Positions 35,814 to 45,762 are shown, numbered from the stretch's first letter. The stretch: DNA of 64,000 nt from Rubripirellula sp964225475 (GCA_964225475.1 CAXQOB010000012.1:34656-98655); one strand, 5' to 3'. The notes: generated from the letters alone by a model not told the origin. A program made the numbers and translations.

Positions 35814-38360
35814 TTATTCAGCAGACTTCCATGATCGCATGATCTCAACTCGGTCAATGTCGATCCACTCATTTGGACCGAGGTTTAGTCGATCGAGTTC
35901 GATGGTTACAGCATTTGGAGCTGTCTTTGGGTTAAAAGGGCTACTCAAAGTCGTTTTCCAAGAATCGGTCGAAGCATTTCGGGTATGGATTTTCAGTTGT
36001 TTTGAACCTGAATTGAATTCAACGCGAAGCAAAATTGGTTGTGTCAACTGTGACGCGGCTGACAGAGAAACGGACTCTCCCGTTTTTCCATTGATTTGTG
36101 TCCATGCCTGTATTTCATCATTCCCTCTGCGTCCAACGCAGAGCATCGCATCCCAGGCAATCGTTGTTTCTGAAAGCCTGCTCAACGAGAATCCGATCAT
36201 CTCATTGAAGTCATCCCCGGCAAAATGAAGGCTGTCTATTTTGATTTCTAGCATCCATTGATTGGTTCTATCGGTCCGTTTCGTCGCAGGAAGTTTTACG
36301 GAGATTTTGGATCGAGATTCCGTCGATGGATTCGCCGGACTGATTAATGGTTTTTCTGTTTTCTCGACCTTTTCAGAGTCCTCATTTTTTTCAGTCGCAC
36401 TAAACCTCAAGTGGTCAAAGCCGTTTGACTTTGCATTTGAGATAGAGTCGTTCCATCGGAGTTGCCCTTCACCGCTATCGAGAGTTTTTGCGAGTGGTGT
36501 GCCCGCGGGTTCGTCAAACTCCCACTTCGCAACGCTTTCCGAGTGAAACGCAGAGGGGCGACCTGACCTGCGAAAATCAGAGATACCGATTCTTGTTTGG
36601 TTCTCAGGGTCGATCGCAACGGTATGAGCCGAACCTTGGGCTGGGCGATCAGCGACGTTGTGCCCCATTTCCGTTAGGCGATCGGCAATCTCAGAGTGCG
36701 GGGGATTGTTTAGCTTTTCCAGTAGAATGCGATCCGGATACCACTGGTGGTGCATCCTTGGAGACGCGACGGATTCAACCGGTGATTTTTCAAAATCAAT
36801 CAAGTTGATCAGAATGCAAAGGACCGTGTTGATGATCGTCCGTCCCCCCGGACTTCCAGTCACCATGATTAATTCACCATCACGCTCAACGATAACAGGG
36901 CACTGAGAGCTCAGCATTCGCTTGCCACCATTGAGCTGATTAGCTTTGGTACCGATTCTTCCATACACGTTAGTCTCACCGGGAAACCAATTGAAATCGC
37001 CCATTTCGTTGTTGAGAACAAATCCTGCGTCGCGGACAACGATCCGAGATCCCCACGTTGCTTCCAAGGTATAGGTGTTACTTACTGCCATCCCCTCCGC
37101 ATCAACAATTGAGAAGTGCGTCGTGTCAGGACTTTCATCCGGCTCCGAAATAGGGGGGCCAATCTGATGACTGGGGGTTGCTCGGGTGGCTTTGATCTCA
37201 CTCGCCAACTTCCGAGCATAACTTTTCTCGGTGAGGTGTTTCGGAATTTCAACAAAATCAGGGTCGCCCAAATGCATTGCACGGTCAGCAAATGCACGAC
37301 GCATGGATTCGGCGATGAGATGAACGGTCGTCGGATGGTATCTTGAATGTTTTGCTAAATCAAAGCATTCAAGAATGTTGAGTGCCTCAACGATGCAGGT
37401 GCCTCCTGAGGAGGGAGGTGGCGCTCCGAGAATGGTATAGCCTCGATAATTCCCACGAATGATTGAACGAGATTTGGCCTGATACGCAACAAGATCGTCT
37501 TTGCTGATCTCACCGTCGCCTCGGCGCATTTCCTGAACGATCTTTTCCGCAATTTCACCCAGATAAAAAGCATCCGGTCCGATTTGTGCGATCTGCTTTA
37601 ATGTGTTTGCGAGGTCGGGCTGTTTTAGCTGATCGCCGGGACGCCATTCACGGCTTTGAGGATTTCCGAAGACTCGCCTAAACTCTGCGAATCGCGATTG
37701 TTCTCGTACTCGATCCTCCGAAAGAACCGAGTTAAGTGAATCTGCGAGTGGGCGGTCAACCTGAACACCGTCCTTTGCCAGTTTCGCGGCGGGGGTCACT
37801 AGTTCTTTCCAAGGTAATTTGCCGTACTTTTGATGGGCAAACGCTAAACCACGAACGGTACCTGGAACACCAACTGCCTTGTGAGAAAATGTGGTGTCTG
37901 TGCGATTAAAGGACTTCGCATGCATACTGAGGGGAGCGACTTCTCGGTAGTCAATGCATATCGGTTCTTTACCATCTGCAGGACGGATCATCATAAATCC
38001 TCCCCCGCCTATGTTCCCTGCGTCCGGCCAGGAAACCGCAAGCGCAAAAGCGGTCGCGACCGCCGCATCAACGGCATTACCGCCCTTCGCGATAATAGCT
38101 GTTCCGATACGGCTTGCTGCGGCCGAATCACTCACAACCATTGCTGAATCGCCTCGTTCAACATGTACTCCTGAAATCCGTTTCAGCGAGTGATTTTCGT
38201 ATGCGGTTGTTAAGGTGTCTTGCTCAACTTTGATTTGAGCATCTGCTTGATTGCTTCCGGCTGTTAGCGTTGCGAGTAAAAGACAGCAACAGGAACGGAA
38301 AAGAATGAATAAGCGATTGGTTTGTTGCGTAGTGAATCGCGGCAACTCAGATAAAAACAA
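35814..38360 (-). CDS. ggt: gamma-glutamyltransferase with extra C-terminal domain
   Basis: An 848-residue secreted Ntn-hydrolase. 'GGNAVDAAVATAFAL' and 'GNIGGGGFMM' mark the N-terminal large subunit. The autocleavage/nucleophile site is DTTHFS with Thr413, and the small subunit carries GSPGGRTIINT. It should cleave gamma-glutamyl bonds, as in glutathione salvage. Known GGTs are about 550-590 residues; here the last about 250 (from about 600) form an additional beta-rich domain with concanavalin/LamG-like features, joined by a Glu/Lys/Ser-rich linker. The start is TTG 38358-38360, with GAGG nine bases upstream; no in-frame ATG precedes the signal-like hydrophobic segment (18-33). Confidence 0.9.
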   Translation of the reverse strand: MFLSELPRFTTQQTNRLFILFRSCCCLLLATLTAGSNQADAQIKVEQDTLTTAYENHSLKRISGVHVERGDSAMVVSDSAAASRIGTAIIAKGGNAVDAAVATAFALAVSWPDAGNIGGGGFMMIRPADGKEPICIDYREVAPLSMHAKSFNRTDTTFSHKAVGVPGTVRGLAFAHQKYGKLPWKELVTPAAKLAKDGVQVDRPLADSLNSVLSEDRVREQSRFAEFRRVFGNPQSREWRPGDQLKQPDLANTLKQIAQIGPDAFYLGEIAEKIVQEMRRGDGEISKDDLVAYQAKSRSIIRGNYRGYTILGAPPPSSGGTCIVEALNILECFDLAKHSRYHPTTVHLIAESMRRAFADRAMHLGDPDFVEIPKHLTEKSYARKLASEIKATRATPSHQIGPPISEPDESPDTTHFSIVDAEGMAVSNTYTLEATWGSRIVVRDAGFVLNNEMGDFNWFPGETNVYGRIGTKANQLNGGKRMLSSQCPVIVERDGELIMVTGSPGGRTIINTVLCILINLIDFEKSPVESVASPRMHHQWYPDRILLEKLNNPPHSEIADRLTEMGHNVADRPAQGSAHTVAIDPENQTRIGISDFRRSGRPSAFHSESVAKWEFDEPAGTPLAKTLDSGEGQLRWNDSISNAKSNGFDHLRFSATEKNEDSEKVEKTEKPLISPANPSTESRSKISVKLPATKRTDRTNQWMLEIKIDSLHFAGDDFNEMIGFSLSRLSETTIAWDAMLCVGRRGNDEIQAWTQINGKTGESVSLSAASQLTQPILLRVEFNSGSKQLKIHTRNASTDSWKTTLSSPFNPKTAPNAVTIELDRLNLGPNEWIDIDRVEIMRSWKSAE

Positions 38361-38831
38361 CGGATTGCCCTCTTCAGTGCTTTTGTGTCAGCGCGGTCTC
38401 AATTTCATTGCTACCTCAGTGTAACCATCACCGAGCAATTGATGTATGAGCAGTCAGAGCAAAATCAGGTTTTGTATCAGGCTGCCCAGTAATTCTCAGC
38501 CATTTGACAGAATAGGATCCTGTCTGTCTGGTGGGAGCTTGGTAATCGCATCGGAGCTTTTACTCGGGATGTGCGTTTTTGATTGTTCTTGTGCAAAAGA
38601 ATTGAATGCCGCTTAATTCAGGAGTGCGATGTGAGTTTGTCGCAGAAACTCTGCGTGTTTTGTCAAGCTGTGATAAACCCGCTCAAGACCTCATCGATCT
38701 CACGGGTTACAATTTCGGCCAATCACATGTGAAACCCCATGGTTTTAGTGAATTGATTTCATTGGATACTGCAATCATTATCCTCGATTTCTCATTCCCT
38801 GAATCTCTTTTCTAACTCGGAACAAGATGAC
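38361..38831. other. divergent intergenic region
   Basis: About 470 bases between the gamma-glutamyltransferase and the sulfatase. A 69-codon plus-strand frame at 38606-38815 has no ribosome site, signal peptide or recognisable motif and is not supported. No hairpin or RNA gene is evident. Promoters for both flanking genes are expected. Confidence 0.45.
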
Positions 38832-40409
38832 ATGAATAGGTTTGTCGCCGTTTGTTTGACTGCAATTTGTATGTCCTCTTTGATGTCCCAAATTGCGTTC
38901 GGGAATCCAAAGGGAGAGAGGCCAAACATTGTTTTTGTTTTGGCCGACGACATGGGTTGGAACCAGCCTGGATTCAATGGGGGCAAGTCCCAACTTACTC
39001 CGAATATTGATCAACTCGCATCAGAAGGGATGCGATTGAGTGAGTTTTACACGCACAGTGTTTGCGCTCCCACAAGAGCCGCATTCTTGACGGGACGCTA
39101 CGCGTTTCGCACTTGGAGTGACTGGAGATCAGAGGATTTTGGAAAGCCGAGTTACCTTGCCAAGCTAGGATTAGGTCTAGCACATAACGATCGGGGCGAA
39201 CCCACACGGCGAATCCATGCTCTTGATACTAATGAGCGGACTATTGCGGAGGCATTACAAGACACCGGTTACTTCACCGCACTTCTCGGTAAATGGCATC
39301 TGGGTGAGTGGTTGCCAGAGCATTTACCGATGGGCCAGGGGTTCGAGTATCAGTATGGTCATTATGCTTGGGGTATCGATTACTACACCAAGACGATTGT
39401 TCATAATGCACCAGCACGGTTTGCGGTTTATGACTGGCACCGTAACCAGAAACCTGTTCAAGAGAAGGGTTATGCAACGGATCTAATTGCATCCGAGGCC
39501 GAGCGAGTCATTGCTTCCCGAAAAGAGGATGATCGCCCGTTCTTTCTCTACGCAGCCTTCAATGCCGTGCATGGTCCGTTGAACCCGCCACCGGGTTTTG
39601 AGGGTGACAAAGAGGATCCCCTCGCAATTCGTGACGCGATGTTGGCAAATTTAGACCAAGCGGTAGGGCGTATCAGTCGCGCGATTGATGAGAACGGTTT
39701 TCGGGAGAATACCTTATTCATTTTTACCAATGATAATGGGCCAGTTTTGGAGGCAATGAGTAAGCCTTTTCGGGGTACGAAGAATACTACCTTCGAGGGC
39801 GGAGTTCGGCAGCCGGCAATTGTTCGTTGGCCCGGACATACCAAGTCGGGTACCGAAAAGGATGGGATGATGTTCATCGCGGATTTTTTTCCCACGTTCA
39901 TCTCGCTTGCAGGTGGAGACCATGAGCAGGAACGTCCTATTGATGGGATTGATATGACGGAAATGCTCTTTGAGGGTGAAGACAGTCCTCGAAATGAAAT
40001 CGTGTTTGATGTTTCTGGCAGCGTAAGGTTACCGACCATTCGCCGTGGGGATTTCAAGCTAATGGGGAGTCAGCTTTACAACATCAAGGAGGACCCATTC
40101 GAGAAGAAAGATGTTGCCTCTGATTTTCCGAAGATCGCCAAGGAGTTGATGGACCGTGTCAACGCTATCGGCAAACAGCGGCCTCCGTTGGGAGACAAGC
40201 CGTTATTGATGGATCCGCCATTACCGTACGTTTACGGATTAGAGGAACAGGGGAATCAGCCCGATTGGTTAGTTGAAGCTGTCAATGCTGTCAGAGCTCA
40301 ACAGCCCACGCAATGGGGGCCGGGGGAGACACCCTGGCCGAAAGCACCTAAGGGGGCAGAGGCGAGCAAAATGGATGGTTTGAAAGATGAGGTCGGTGGC
40401 TCGAAATAG
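38832..40409 (+). CDS. secreted sulfatase (arylsulfatase B-like)
   Basis: A 525-residue sulfatase. A signal peptide (about 1-24) is followed by metal-binding ADD (38-40) and CAPTR at 78-82, with Cys78 the formylglycine precursor. GKWHLGEW, a GYATDLIASEAERVI segment and FTNDNGP fit the arylsulfatase B/I/J branch. That branch acts on sulfated galactosamine-type sugars in animals, but the bacterial substrate is not known. The C-terminal about 60 residues are Pro-, Gly- and Lys-rich. ATG at 38832. The PQQ-like gene follows on the same strand after about 80 bases and may share the transcript. Confidence 0.93.
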   Translation: MNRFVAVCLTAICMSSLMSQIAFGNPKGERPNIVFVLADDMGWNQPGFNGGKSQLTPNIDQLASEGMRLSEFYTHSVCAPTRAAFLTGRYAFRTWSDWRSEDFGKPSYLAKLGLGLAHNDRGEPTRRIHALDTNERTIAEALQDTGYFTALLGKWHLGEWLPEHLPMGQGFEYQYGHYAWGIDYYTKTIVHNAPARFAVYDWHRNQKPVQEKGYATDLIASEAERVIASRKEDDRPFFLYAAFNAVHGPLNPPPGFEGDKEDPLAIRDAMLANLDQAVGRISRAIDENGFRENTLFIFTNDNGPVLEAMSKPFRGTKNTTFEGGVRQPAIVRWPGHTKSGTEKDGMMFIADFFPTFISLAGGDHEQERPIDGIDMTEMLFEGEDSPRNEIVFDVSGSVRLPTIRRGDFKLMGSQLYNIKEDPFEKKDVASDFPKIAKELMDRVNAIGKQRPPLGDKPLLMDPPLPYVYGLEEQGNQPDWLVEAVNAVRAQQPTQWGPGETPWPKAPKGAEASKMDGLKDEVGGSK

Positions 40410-40489
40410 CAGCCACTCGCCGGGTTCCTAGAATCCCGTATTGAAGCCGCAGGCGATCCATTGCCAACATGAGATTCATCGAACGAACC

Positions 40490-41836
40490 ATGAAGATTCA
40501 GTTTGTTTTTTTTGTCGCCCTTTCTGTGTGTGTTCAAGCAAAAAGTTTTGCTGAATCCTGGTCGGGATTTCGGGGGCCCTCTGGACTTGGAGTCAGTACG
40601 AGTGAGGTAAGGCTGCCGGAGTCTTGGTCAGAACAGTCTAATTTGTCGTGGAAGGTTCCGCTTCCGGGGCCCGGGGCATCAAGTCCGATAGTTTCCGAAA
40701 AGCGAGTCTTCGTAACGTGTTACTCGGGGTATGGAGTTCCCAACGATACAGATCGTGATATCCAGAAGCTGAGGCGACATCTTCTTTGTTTTGATCTGGA
40801 GACCGGTGAGAAACGCTGGCAGGCAAGTGCCAAGGGATCATTGCAGGAGGATTCCTACTACGAAACAGGAGTCTCTTCACACGGGTACGCTTCTCATACC
40901 CCGGTAACAGACGGCAAGAACGTTTACGCTTTTTTTGGCAAGAGTGGAGTTTACGCTTTCACGATTGATGGTCAGGAGCTCTGGCAAACGCAGGTTGGGT
41001 CTGGTTCTGATCCACCGAAGTGGGGATCCTCCTCCAGTCCTGTTCTTCATGGCAACACACTGATTGTTACTGCTGCGGCAGAAAGTCAATCGCTTTACGG
41101 CTTGGACAAGGCAACCGGGTCGATCGTGTGGCAACACAAGTCAAAGGGCTTGGATGGGATGTGGGGTACCCCAACTATTGTGAAAGTAGATGGCAGTCGT
41201 AGCGATTTAGTGATGCTGGTTGCCGGCGAACTGTGGGGGCTGAATCCCGCGACAGGAGAACTGCGGTGGCGAATCGGTGCGACCGATTCAAAACAAGCTT
41301 ATACGAGCATTTTATTTCAGGGAACGAGAGTCTTTGCGTTCTCTGGCCAAGGTGGTGGTGGTTTGGCAATTGATCTAGCAACCACTCAGGAGCAGGGTGG
41401 TATCCCAGAGATCATTTGGAGGAGCACCGTGAACGCAACCTATGCTTCTCCGGTCTCGGATGGGGCAAGAATTTACTTAGTCTCGCGTGGAATCCTTTCG
41501 GTGTTGGATTCGAACAGTGGTAAACGTCTCAAACAAGTTCGGCTCAAAGGTGCGAAAGAGACGGGAGGACCGTTTGGTTCACTCGATTATGCTTCGCCAG
41601 TTATTCACCAGGACCAATTATACTATTTGAATGCTCGTGGTCAGGTTTACGTTTTCAGCACTTCCCCGACGCTGAAGTTGCGATCAGTGAATGAGCTAAC
41701 TGTAGATCGTGAAATGTTTTGGGGATCACCAGCTATTTGTAGTGGGCGGTTGTTGTTGAGGAGCTCTGCTTTCCTCTACTGTGTGGCGAATTCCACCCGC
41801 GTTCACAACCGTGACGTCTCAAGGACCTCTAATTAG
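40490..41836 (+). CDS. secreted PQQ-like (BamB-type) beta-propeller protein
   Basis: A 448-residue secreted protein. A signal peptide (about 1-20) precedes 'SWSGFRGPSGLG', the planctomycete entry motif also present in the propeller at 3901. Blades with DLETGEKRW, DKATGSIVW, NPATGELRW and DSNSGKRL follow. It lacks the C-terminal module of the 3901 protein. It is probably a periplasmic binding or scaffold protein, since no dehydrogenase active-site residues are seen. The ATG at 40490 (MKIQFV) is preferred over one seven codons upstream. It follows the arylsulfatase-B-like gene and converges with the sulfatase at 41891. Confidence 0.88.
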   Translation: MKIQFVFFVALSVCVQAKSFAESWSGFRGPSGLGVSTSEVRLPESWSEQSNLSWKVPLPGPGASSPIVSEKRVFVTCYSGYGVPNDTDRDIQKLRRHLLCFDLETGEKRWQASAKGSLQEDSYYETGVSSHGYASHTPVTDGKNVYAFFGKSGVYAFTIDGQELWQTQVGSGSDPPKWGSSSSPVLHGNTLIVTAAAESQSLYGLDKATGSIVWQHKSKGLDGMWGTPTIVKVDGSRSDLVMLVAGELWGLNPATGELRWRIGATDSKQAYTSILFQGTRVFAFSGQGGGGLAIDLATTQEQGGIPEIIWRSTVNATYASPVSDGARIYLVSRGILSVLDSNSGKRLKQVRLKGAKETGGPFGSLDYASPVIHQDQLYYLNARGQVYVFSTSPTLKLRSVNELTVDREMFWGSPAICSGRLLLRSSAFLYCVANSTRVHNRDVSRTSN

Positions 41837-41863
41837 GCGAATCACGCTCGGCGGTGTTTCCCC

Positions 41864-41895
41864 AATGACTGAAGGGCGTATCGTTTCAGGTCATT
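41864..41895. terminator. hairpin at convergent gene ends
   Basis: AATGACTGAA (41864-41873) pairs with TTCAGGTCATT (41885-41895): ten base pairs with one bulge. It lies between the PQQ-like gene and the convergent sulfatase and covers the sulfatase stop codon. No T-run follows on either strand. Confidence 0.3.
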
Positions 41896-43213
41896 CAGTG
41901 ATCGGCTTGATTGACATGAATTGATCAAGGATCGACTGGAGGCGTTTTCGGTCTTCCGAATGATCGCTTTCTGCCGCGATGAATTCACTGTAACGAGTCT
42001 CATCAGAATCGATGGGGATGTCATACAAGTTTCCATTTTGATTCAGGCGAAAACGTCGATCACGAACAAAAAAACCTTGACCAAAATTAATTGAAACCGT
42101 TTCGCGGTCGATTCCCTGACCACCAATTAGATAGTGAGCAAGATTGTAACCGTCGACTTTCCGATTCAGTTCAATATTCGCAATGGAGTGAATGGTTGGT
42201 AGCACATCAATTAAACAAATTAATTCATCGCGAACTACAGGAGTAATCTGACCAGGCCACCAAGCAATTAGGGGGACACGGGTACCAGCTTCGGTCATCG
42301 ACCCTTTGCCACCTTGGATCTGGATACCATTAAGTTGACTGGTGATGCTCTTGTTAGTGCCATTGTCTCCAGTGAATAGAACGAGGGTCTTTCTCTGTAG
42401 GTTGTGTTCTTTTAGTTTTTTGATAATAGACCCCACCGTGTGATCCATGTAGGTGATCATCTGGCCAAACGCTCGTGAGTTTTTGTCCATTTCGGTTGTG
42501 AAGTTTTTGCTCGCAAGTTTTTTCAGGCTAGGCGGATTGATAAAGGGTGAGTGAACCAGAGCCATTGGGAAGTAAACAAGGAACGGTTGATCTTTTTTTC
42601 TGTCGATAAAGTCAAGGATGAAATCGCGGTAATCGTCGGGTCCAAATTCGTCGGCGCTTCCGTTTTTGACTTTTCCGTTGCGGTAAATCTGCGGGCCATA
42701 GTATCGACTCGATTTTTGACCCTCATAGATCCACGTCCACATGCAATACTCATCGAATCCATGTTCAACTGGTTGGGCTGGGTACTCATCGAACTTACCG
42801 AGTTGCCACTTTCCGGCGACCGCAGTTGAGTAACCTGCGTCACGGAAATCATTTGCGAAGGTTCGGATGCTGGATGGCAATCGAATCCCCTCCTCTTTGC
42901 TAATGAGTCGTTGGAAACCGGTGCGATTTGGGTAAAGGCCACTCATCAGCATCACACGGGTGGGTGTGCATAACGGCGTTGCGTAGGCATTTTCAAAACG
43001 AACACCCTCAGATGCCATTCGATCAAGGTGAGGTGTTGTATAGATGTCACTTCCATAACAGGCCAATCCTTCAGCACCGATGTCATCCGCCATGATGATG
43101 ATCACGTTTGGGCGTTCGTTTTCGGTTTCGAGAGCAGAAGATTCAGCGGTCACTCCAAGCGATAGAACGAGGAGTGAGATGCCGTAGACGAGTGAGTGAT
43201 TTGTCGATTTCAT
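41891..43213 (-). CDS. secreted sulfatase (CTPTR type)
   Basis: A 440-residue sulfatase. A signal peptide (about 1-24) precedes MADD (41-44), and CTPTR is at 82-86 with catalytic Cys82. AGKWQL, FGPDDY and PMALVHS occur in the same order as in the sulfatase at 27715, so the two are probably paralogues. FTGDNGTN and the C-terminal NLYDIPIDSDE also fit the family. The ATG at 43211-43213 begins the signal peptide; an upstream start at 43288 would overlap the preceding fusion gene by eight bases. Either way it is read straight after the alpha/beta-hydrolase fusion gene, so they form an operon. Confidence 0.92.
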   Translation of the reverse strand: MKSTNHSLVYGISLLVLSLGVTAESSALETENERPNVIIIMADDIGAEGLACYGSDIYTTPHLDRMASEGVRFENAYATPLCTPTRVMLMSGLYPNRTGFQRLISKEEGIRLPSSIRTFANDFRDAGYSTAVAGKWQLGKFDEYPAQPVEHGFDEYCMWTWIYEGQKSSRYYGPQIYRNGKVKNGSADEFGPDDYRDFILDFIDRKKDQPFLVYFPMALVHSPFINPPSLKKLASKNFTTEMDKNSRAFGQMITYMDHTVGSIIKKLKEHNLQRKTLVLFTGDNGTNKSITSQLNGIQIQGGKGSMTEAGTRVPLIAWWPGQITPVVRDELICLIDVLPTIHSIANIELNRKVDGYNLAHYLIGGQGIDRETVSINFGQGFFVRDRRFRLNQNGNLYDIPIDSDETRYSEFIAAESDHSEDRKRLQSILDQFMSIKPITE

Positions 43214-43280
43214 GAGTGAGTTTTTAGCGTGCGAAAGGATGTGTTTTCTTAATGAGTGTTTCACGGAAATCTCGCATCGC

Positions 43281-45317
43281 TCACTCACCTTCGGTTGTTT
43301 TAGCTAGGTTATGGACGAAACTCGGTAGGAGCGTTTGGGGAAGCTGACGCAGTAGGCTGCCCATCCCCTTATTATGAGCGGTGACCACAACAACTAGTTT
43401 GATTGATGGAAAAATAAACAGAAACTGTCCGCCCGCACCTCGACCCTGGATGCTGTGATACGTGCGTTCACCGATTTCGTAGTCTTGTGTCCACCAGAAA
43501 TAGCCGTAAGACGATGCTCCGCTGTTATTCCTGATCCCGTTGGTGGCTCTTTGTATAAATTCAGCGGGGATCAATTGTTTGCCCTTCCATTGGCCGTGGT
43601 TTAAAACAAGCAAACCCATTTTGAGCATGTCCCTCGACCGAATGCTTGAGCCCGCAGCAGATTTTGGAAGACCACTTACATCCTGTTGCCACTGGTAGTT
43701 CTCTACACCCAATGGTCCCCATAATTGTTCTCGAATGAATTCACTTGCATTGCCCGGTACAACCGCTTCAACGATCTGCATTGTGATGGTCGGGTCGGAT
43801 GACTGATATTTGAATTCTCTTGGCGCTGGGGGAATCGGATCGCTATTTGCCAGGTAAGCTTCAACCTGCCTTTGTCCTTTAAGTTCTTCGGGGCGTCTTC
43901 TAAGTTGATTCGCGATATCAGGATCAATTCGAACCCCCGATCGCATGTGCATCGCTTGATGTAAGGTGATTTGGTTTGCACCGCGAGTCAAGTTGCTAGA
44001 GTCCAGCTCGTTCAGAAAGGCGGTAATGGGCTTGTCCAGATCGGCCATCGACAGATAGCCCAATTGAATTGCACGACCGATCACCATTGCAGTGTAGGAC
44101 TTGGTGATCGACATTTGATAATGAGGGTAGTTGACTCGTCCACGACGATAGTAGGATTCAAGAATTAATTTCCCTCGATAGCAGATCAGTAAACTATCGG
44201 TATTACCTGCTCTTTGATCCCGTGCCGTTTCTCCGAGCGCTCTGGCAAATTCCAAGATGCTTTCTTTATCACCTCCATCGATCCCCAGCACTCCCACATC
44301 GATGCCATCTTTTTTGTCCTCGGGGCTTGAATCAATGAACGGCTCATCTAGGTAGGGTAGCTGGTGTTCTAATTGAAAAGACACATCCTCTGCACTGAGG
44401 TCGGGAACTTCTGGGGCCAAGCCATCGGCGCCTTTCTGCCGTTGGTCAGCTTCGGTCTTTGTTGTCGAATCACGTCCTTGCTTTGGTGTTGTTTGAGCTG
44501 ATTCAATCTGCTGTTCCGAGTTCTGGGCGTAAAGCCATTGGTAGAAATCTTTGGAGGTATAGACTCTTCGGCTCGCGCCGTGTCCTTCATTTGGGAAGAT
44601 TGTTAATCTCGCAAGTTTGCCTCCCTGTTTTTGAATCATGTCGATCATGCGCTTGGAGCGATCAGCTGGAACAACTCGATCTTGCTCTCCATGGAACGCC
44701 CATAATGGTAGGTTCACCAAATTGTTTGCCCATTGATCAAGGTTCGGAGTGATCTCTTTCGGTCCGCCTTCGCCCAAGCCTCCGACAATGGGAGCTGCGG
44801 CTGCAAACTGCTTCGGCGAATGAGAGGCCCAGTACCACGTCCCAAACCCTCCCATGCTGTTTCCTGTCAGGTAAATGCGATTTGAGTCGATCGGTAGCGT
44901 CGATTTGAGGTGTTTGAGAAAAATATTGAGCTCATCTGGCACCCAGCTTTGTCGATTACCAGTTGCGCCGGGAATCACTTGAGGGGCAACAAAAATCGAG
45001 GGTTCACCAGCATATCGCTCCATGCCCATCAGGGCGGCTTGTGCAATCCGCTTTACTTTTTGAATGTCACTACCTCGCCCACCCGCACCATGCAGAAAAA
45101 TAAGTAACGGATACTTCTTGTCTACCTTTGCAACTTCTGGAGTTGCAGCGAGATATTCCTGATTCAGTAAACGCGCCTTTTCTTTTACAACGCCTGGAAG
45201 CCGAAGGACTTTAAGTTCGGTTGCCGCAGATCGGTTGGTAAAAACGCTCATGCCGCCGACGAGGCAGATTGCAATCGCAATCAGGTGATGTTTGTGGAAG
45301 ATACCCTTGATTCTCAT
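43281..45317 (-). CDS. alpha/beta-hydrolase fused to a class C beta-lactamase-like serine hydrolase
   Basis: A 678-residue secreted two-enzyme fusion. After a signal peptide (about 1-30), residues about 50-270 form an esterase of the PHB-depolymerase/feruloyl-esterase kind: LIFLHGAGG oxyanion motif, GNSMGG with nucleophile Ser154, later an Asp in HGEQDRVVP and a His in NEGHGASR. A Gln/Thr/Lys/Asp-rich linker (about 272-320) leads to a beta-lactamase/esterase-VIII-like domain with SITK (Ser403, Lys406) and a later YQSSD. A catalytic Ser is thus visible in each half. It is followed at once by the sulfatase at 41891, suggesting removal of ester groups and sulfate from one substrate. ATG at 45317. 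Confidence 0.87.
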   Translation of the reverse strand: MRIKGIFHKHHLIAIAICLVGGMSVFTNRSAATELKVLRLPGVVKEKARLLNQEYLAATPEVAKVDKKYPLLIFLHGAGGRGSDIQKVKRIAQAALMGMERYAGEPSIFVAPQVIPGATGNRQSWVPDELNIFLKHLKSTLPIDSNRIYLTGNSMGGFGTWYWASHSPKQFAAAAPIVGGLGEGGPKEITPNLDQWANNLVNLPLWAFHGEQDRVVPADRSKRMIDMIQKQGGKLARLTIFPNEGHGASRRVYTSKDFYQWLYAQNSEQQIESAQTTPKQGRDSTTKTEADQRQKGADGLAPEVPDLSAEDVSFQLEHQLPYLDEPFIDSSPEDKKDGIDVGVLGIDGGDKESILEFARALGETARDQRAGNTDSLLICYRGKLILESYYRRGRVNYPHYQMSITKSYTAMVIGRAIQLGYLSMADLDKPITAFLNELDSSNLTRGANQITLHQAMHMRSGVRIDPDIANQLRRRPEELKGQRQVEAYLANSDPIPPAPREFKYQSSDPTITMQIVEAVVPGNASEFIREQLWGPLGVENYQWQQDVSGLPKSAAGSSIRSRDMLKMGLLVLNHGQWKGKQLIPAEFIQRATNGIRNNSGASSYGYFWWTQDYEIGERTYHSIQGRGAGGQFLFIFPSIKLVVVVTAHNKGMGSLLRQLPQTLLPSFVHNLAKTTEGE

Positions 45318-45762
45318 CGGACGACTTTTTGGATTGAGACCTGCTGGAGGCAATTGAAGAATGAATCGGAGGATTCACCGAGCGGATAAGTTACCATTTT
45401 TAAGCATCTACTCTTTGATCGTACACCGCTTGAATCGGTTTTTAGATCGGCTTTGTAGGATCAATGGAAAAGGTCTTTTAAATTCATTGCATGCCACAAA
45501 ATAAGCATCCACGGTTTGAGCCATCCATGTCTCGATTTCCGCGGCGAGGAAACCAATGGTTTTGACCAGTAATTAAGCGAGCATGCAATCTGAATTGTTG
45601 AGTGAAGTGACCTTCGCGTGCCTGTCAGGAAAGGTCCATATCGGGTATGGTTCATCTATGCTACCTTTTTTAAGGTGCTGACAACTACATTGGAGAAAAG
45701 CTGTTCGCTCTGCTTAATGGCTTGCTTTAAAAAGTATTTAAATCGTGTAGGTCTTCTTATTC
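45318..45762. other. divergent intergenic region
   Basis: About 445 bases upstream of both the fusion gene (minus) and the small membrane-protein gene (plus). A 64-codon minus-strand frame at 45461-45655 has no signal or motif. No RNA gene or strong inverted repeat is seen; promoters are expected. Confidence 0.45.

Noticed and set aside
38606..38815. 69-codon plus-strand frame before the sulfatase
   Set aside because: No ribosome site, motif or signal peptide; it occupies the promoter region of two divergent genes.
43281..45317. Beta-lactamase half as an antibiotic resistance gene
   Set aside because: The SITK/YQSS-type domain is closer to esterase VIII/serine hydrolases, is fused to an esterase and sits in an operon with a sulfatase.
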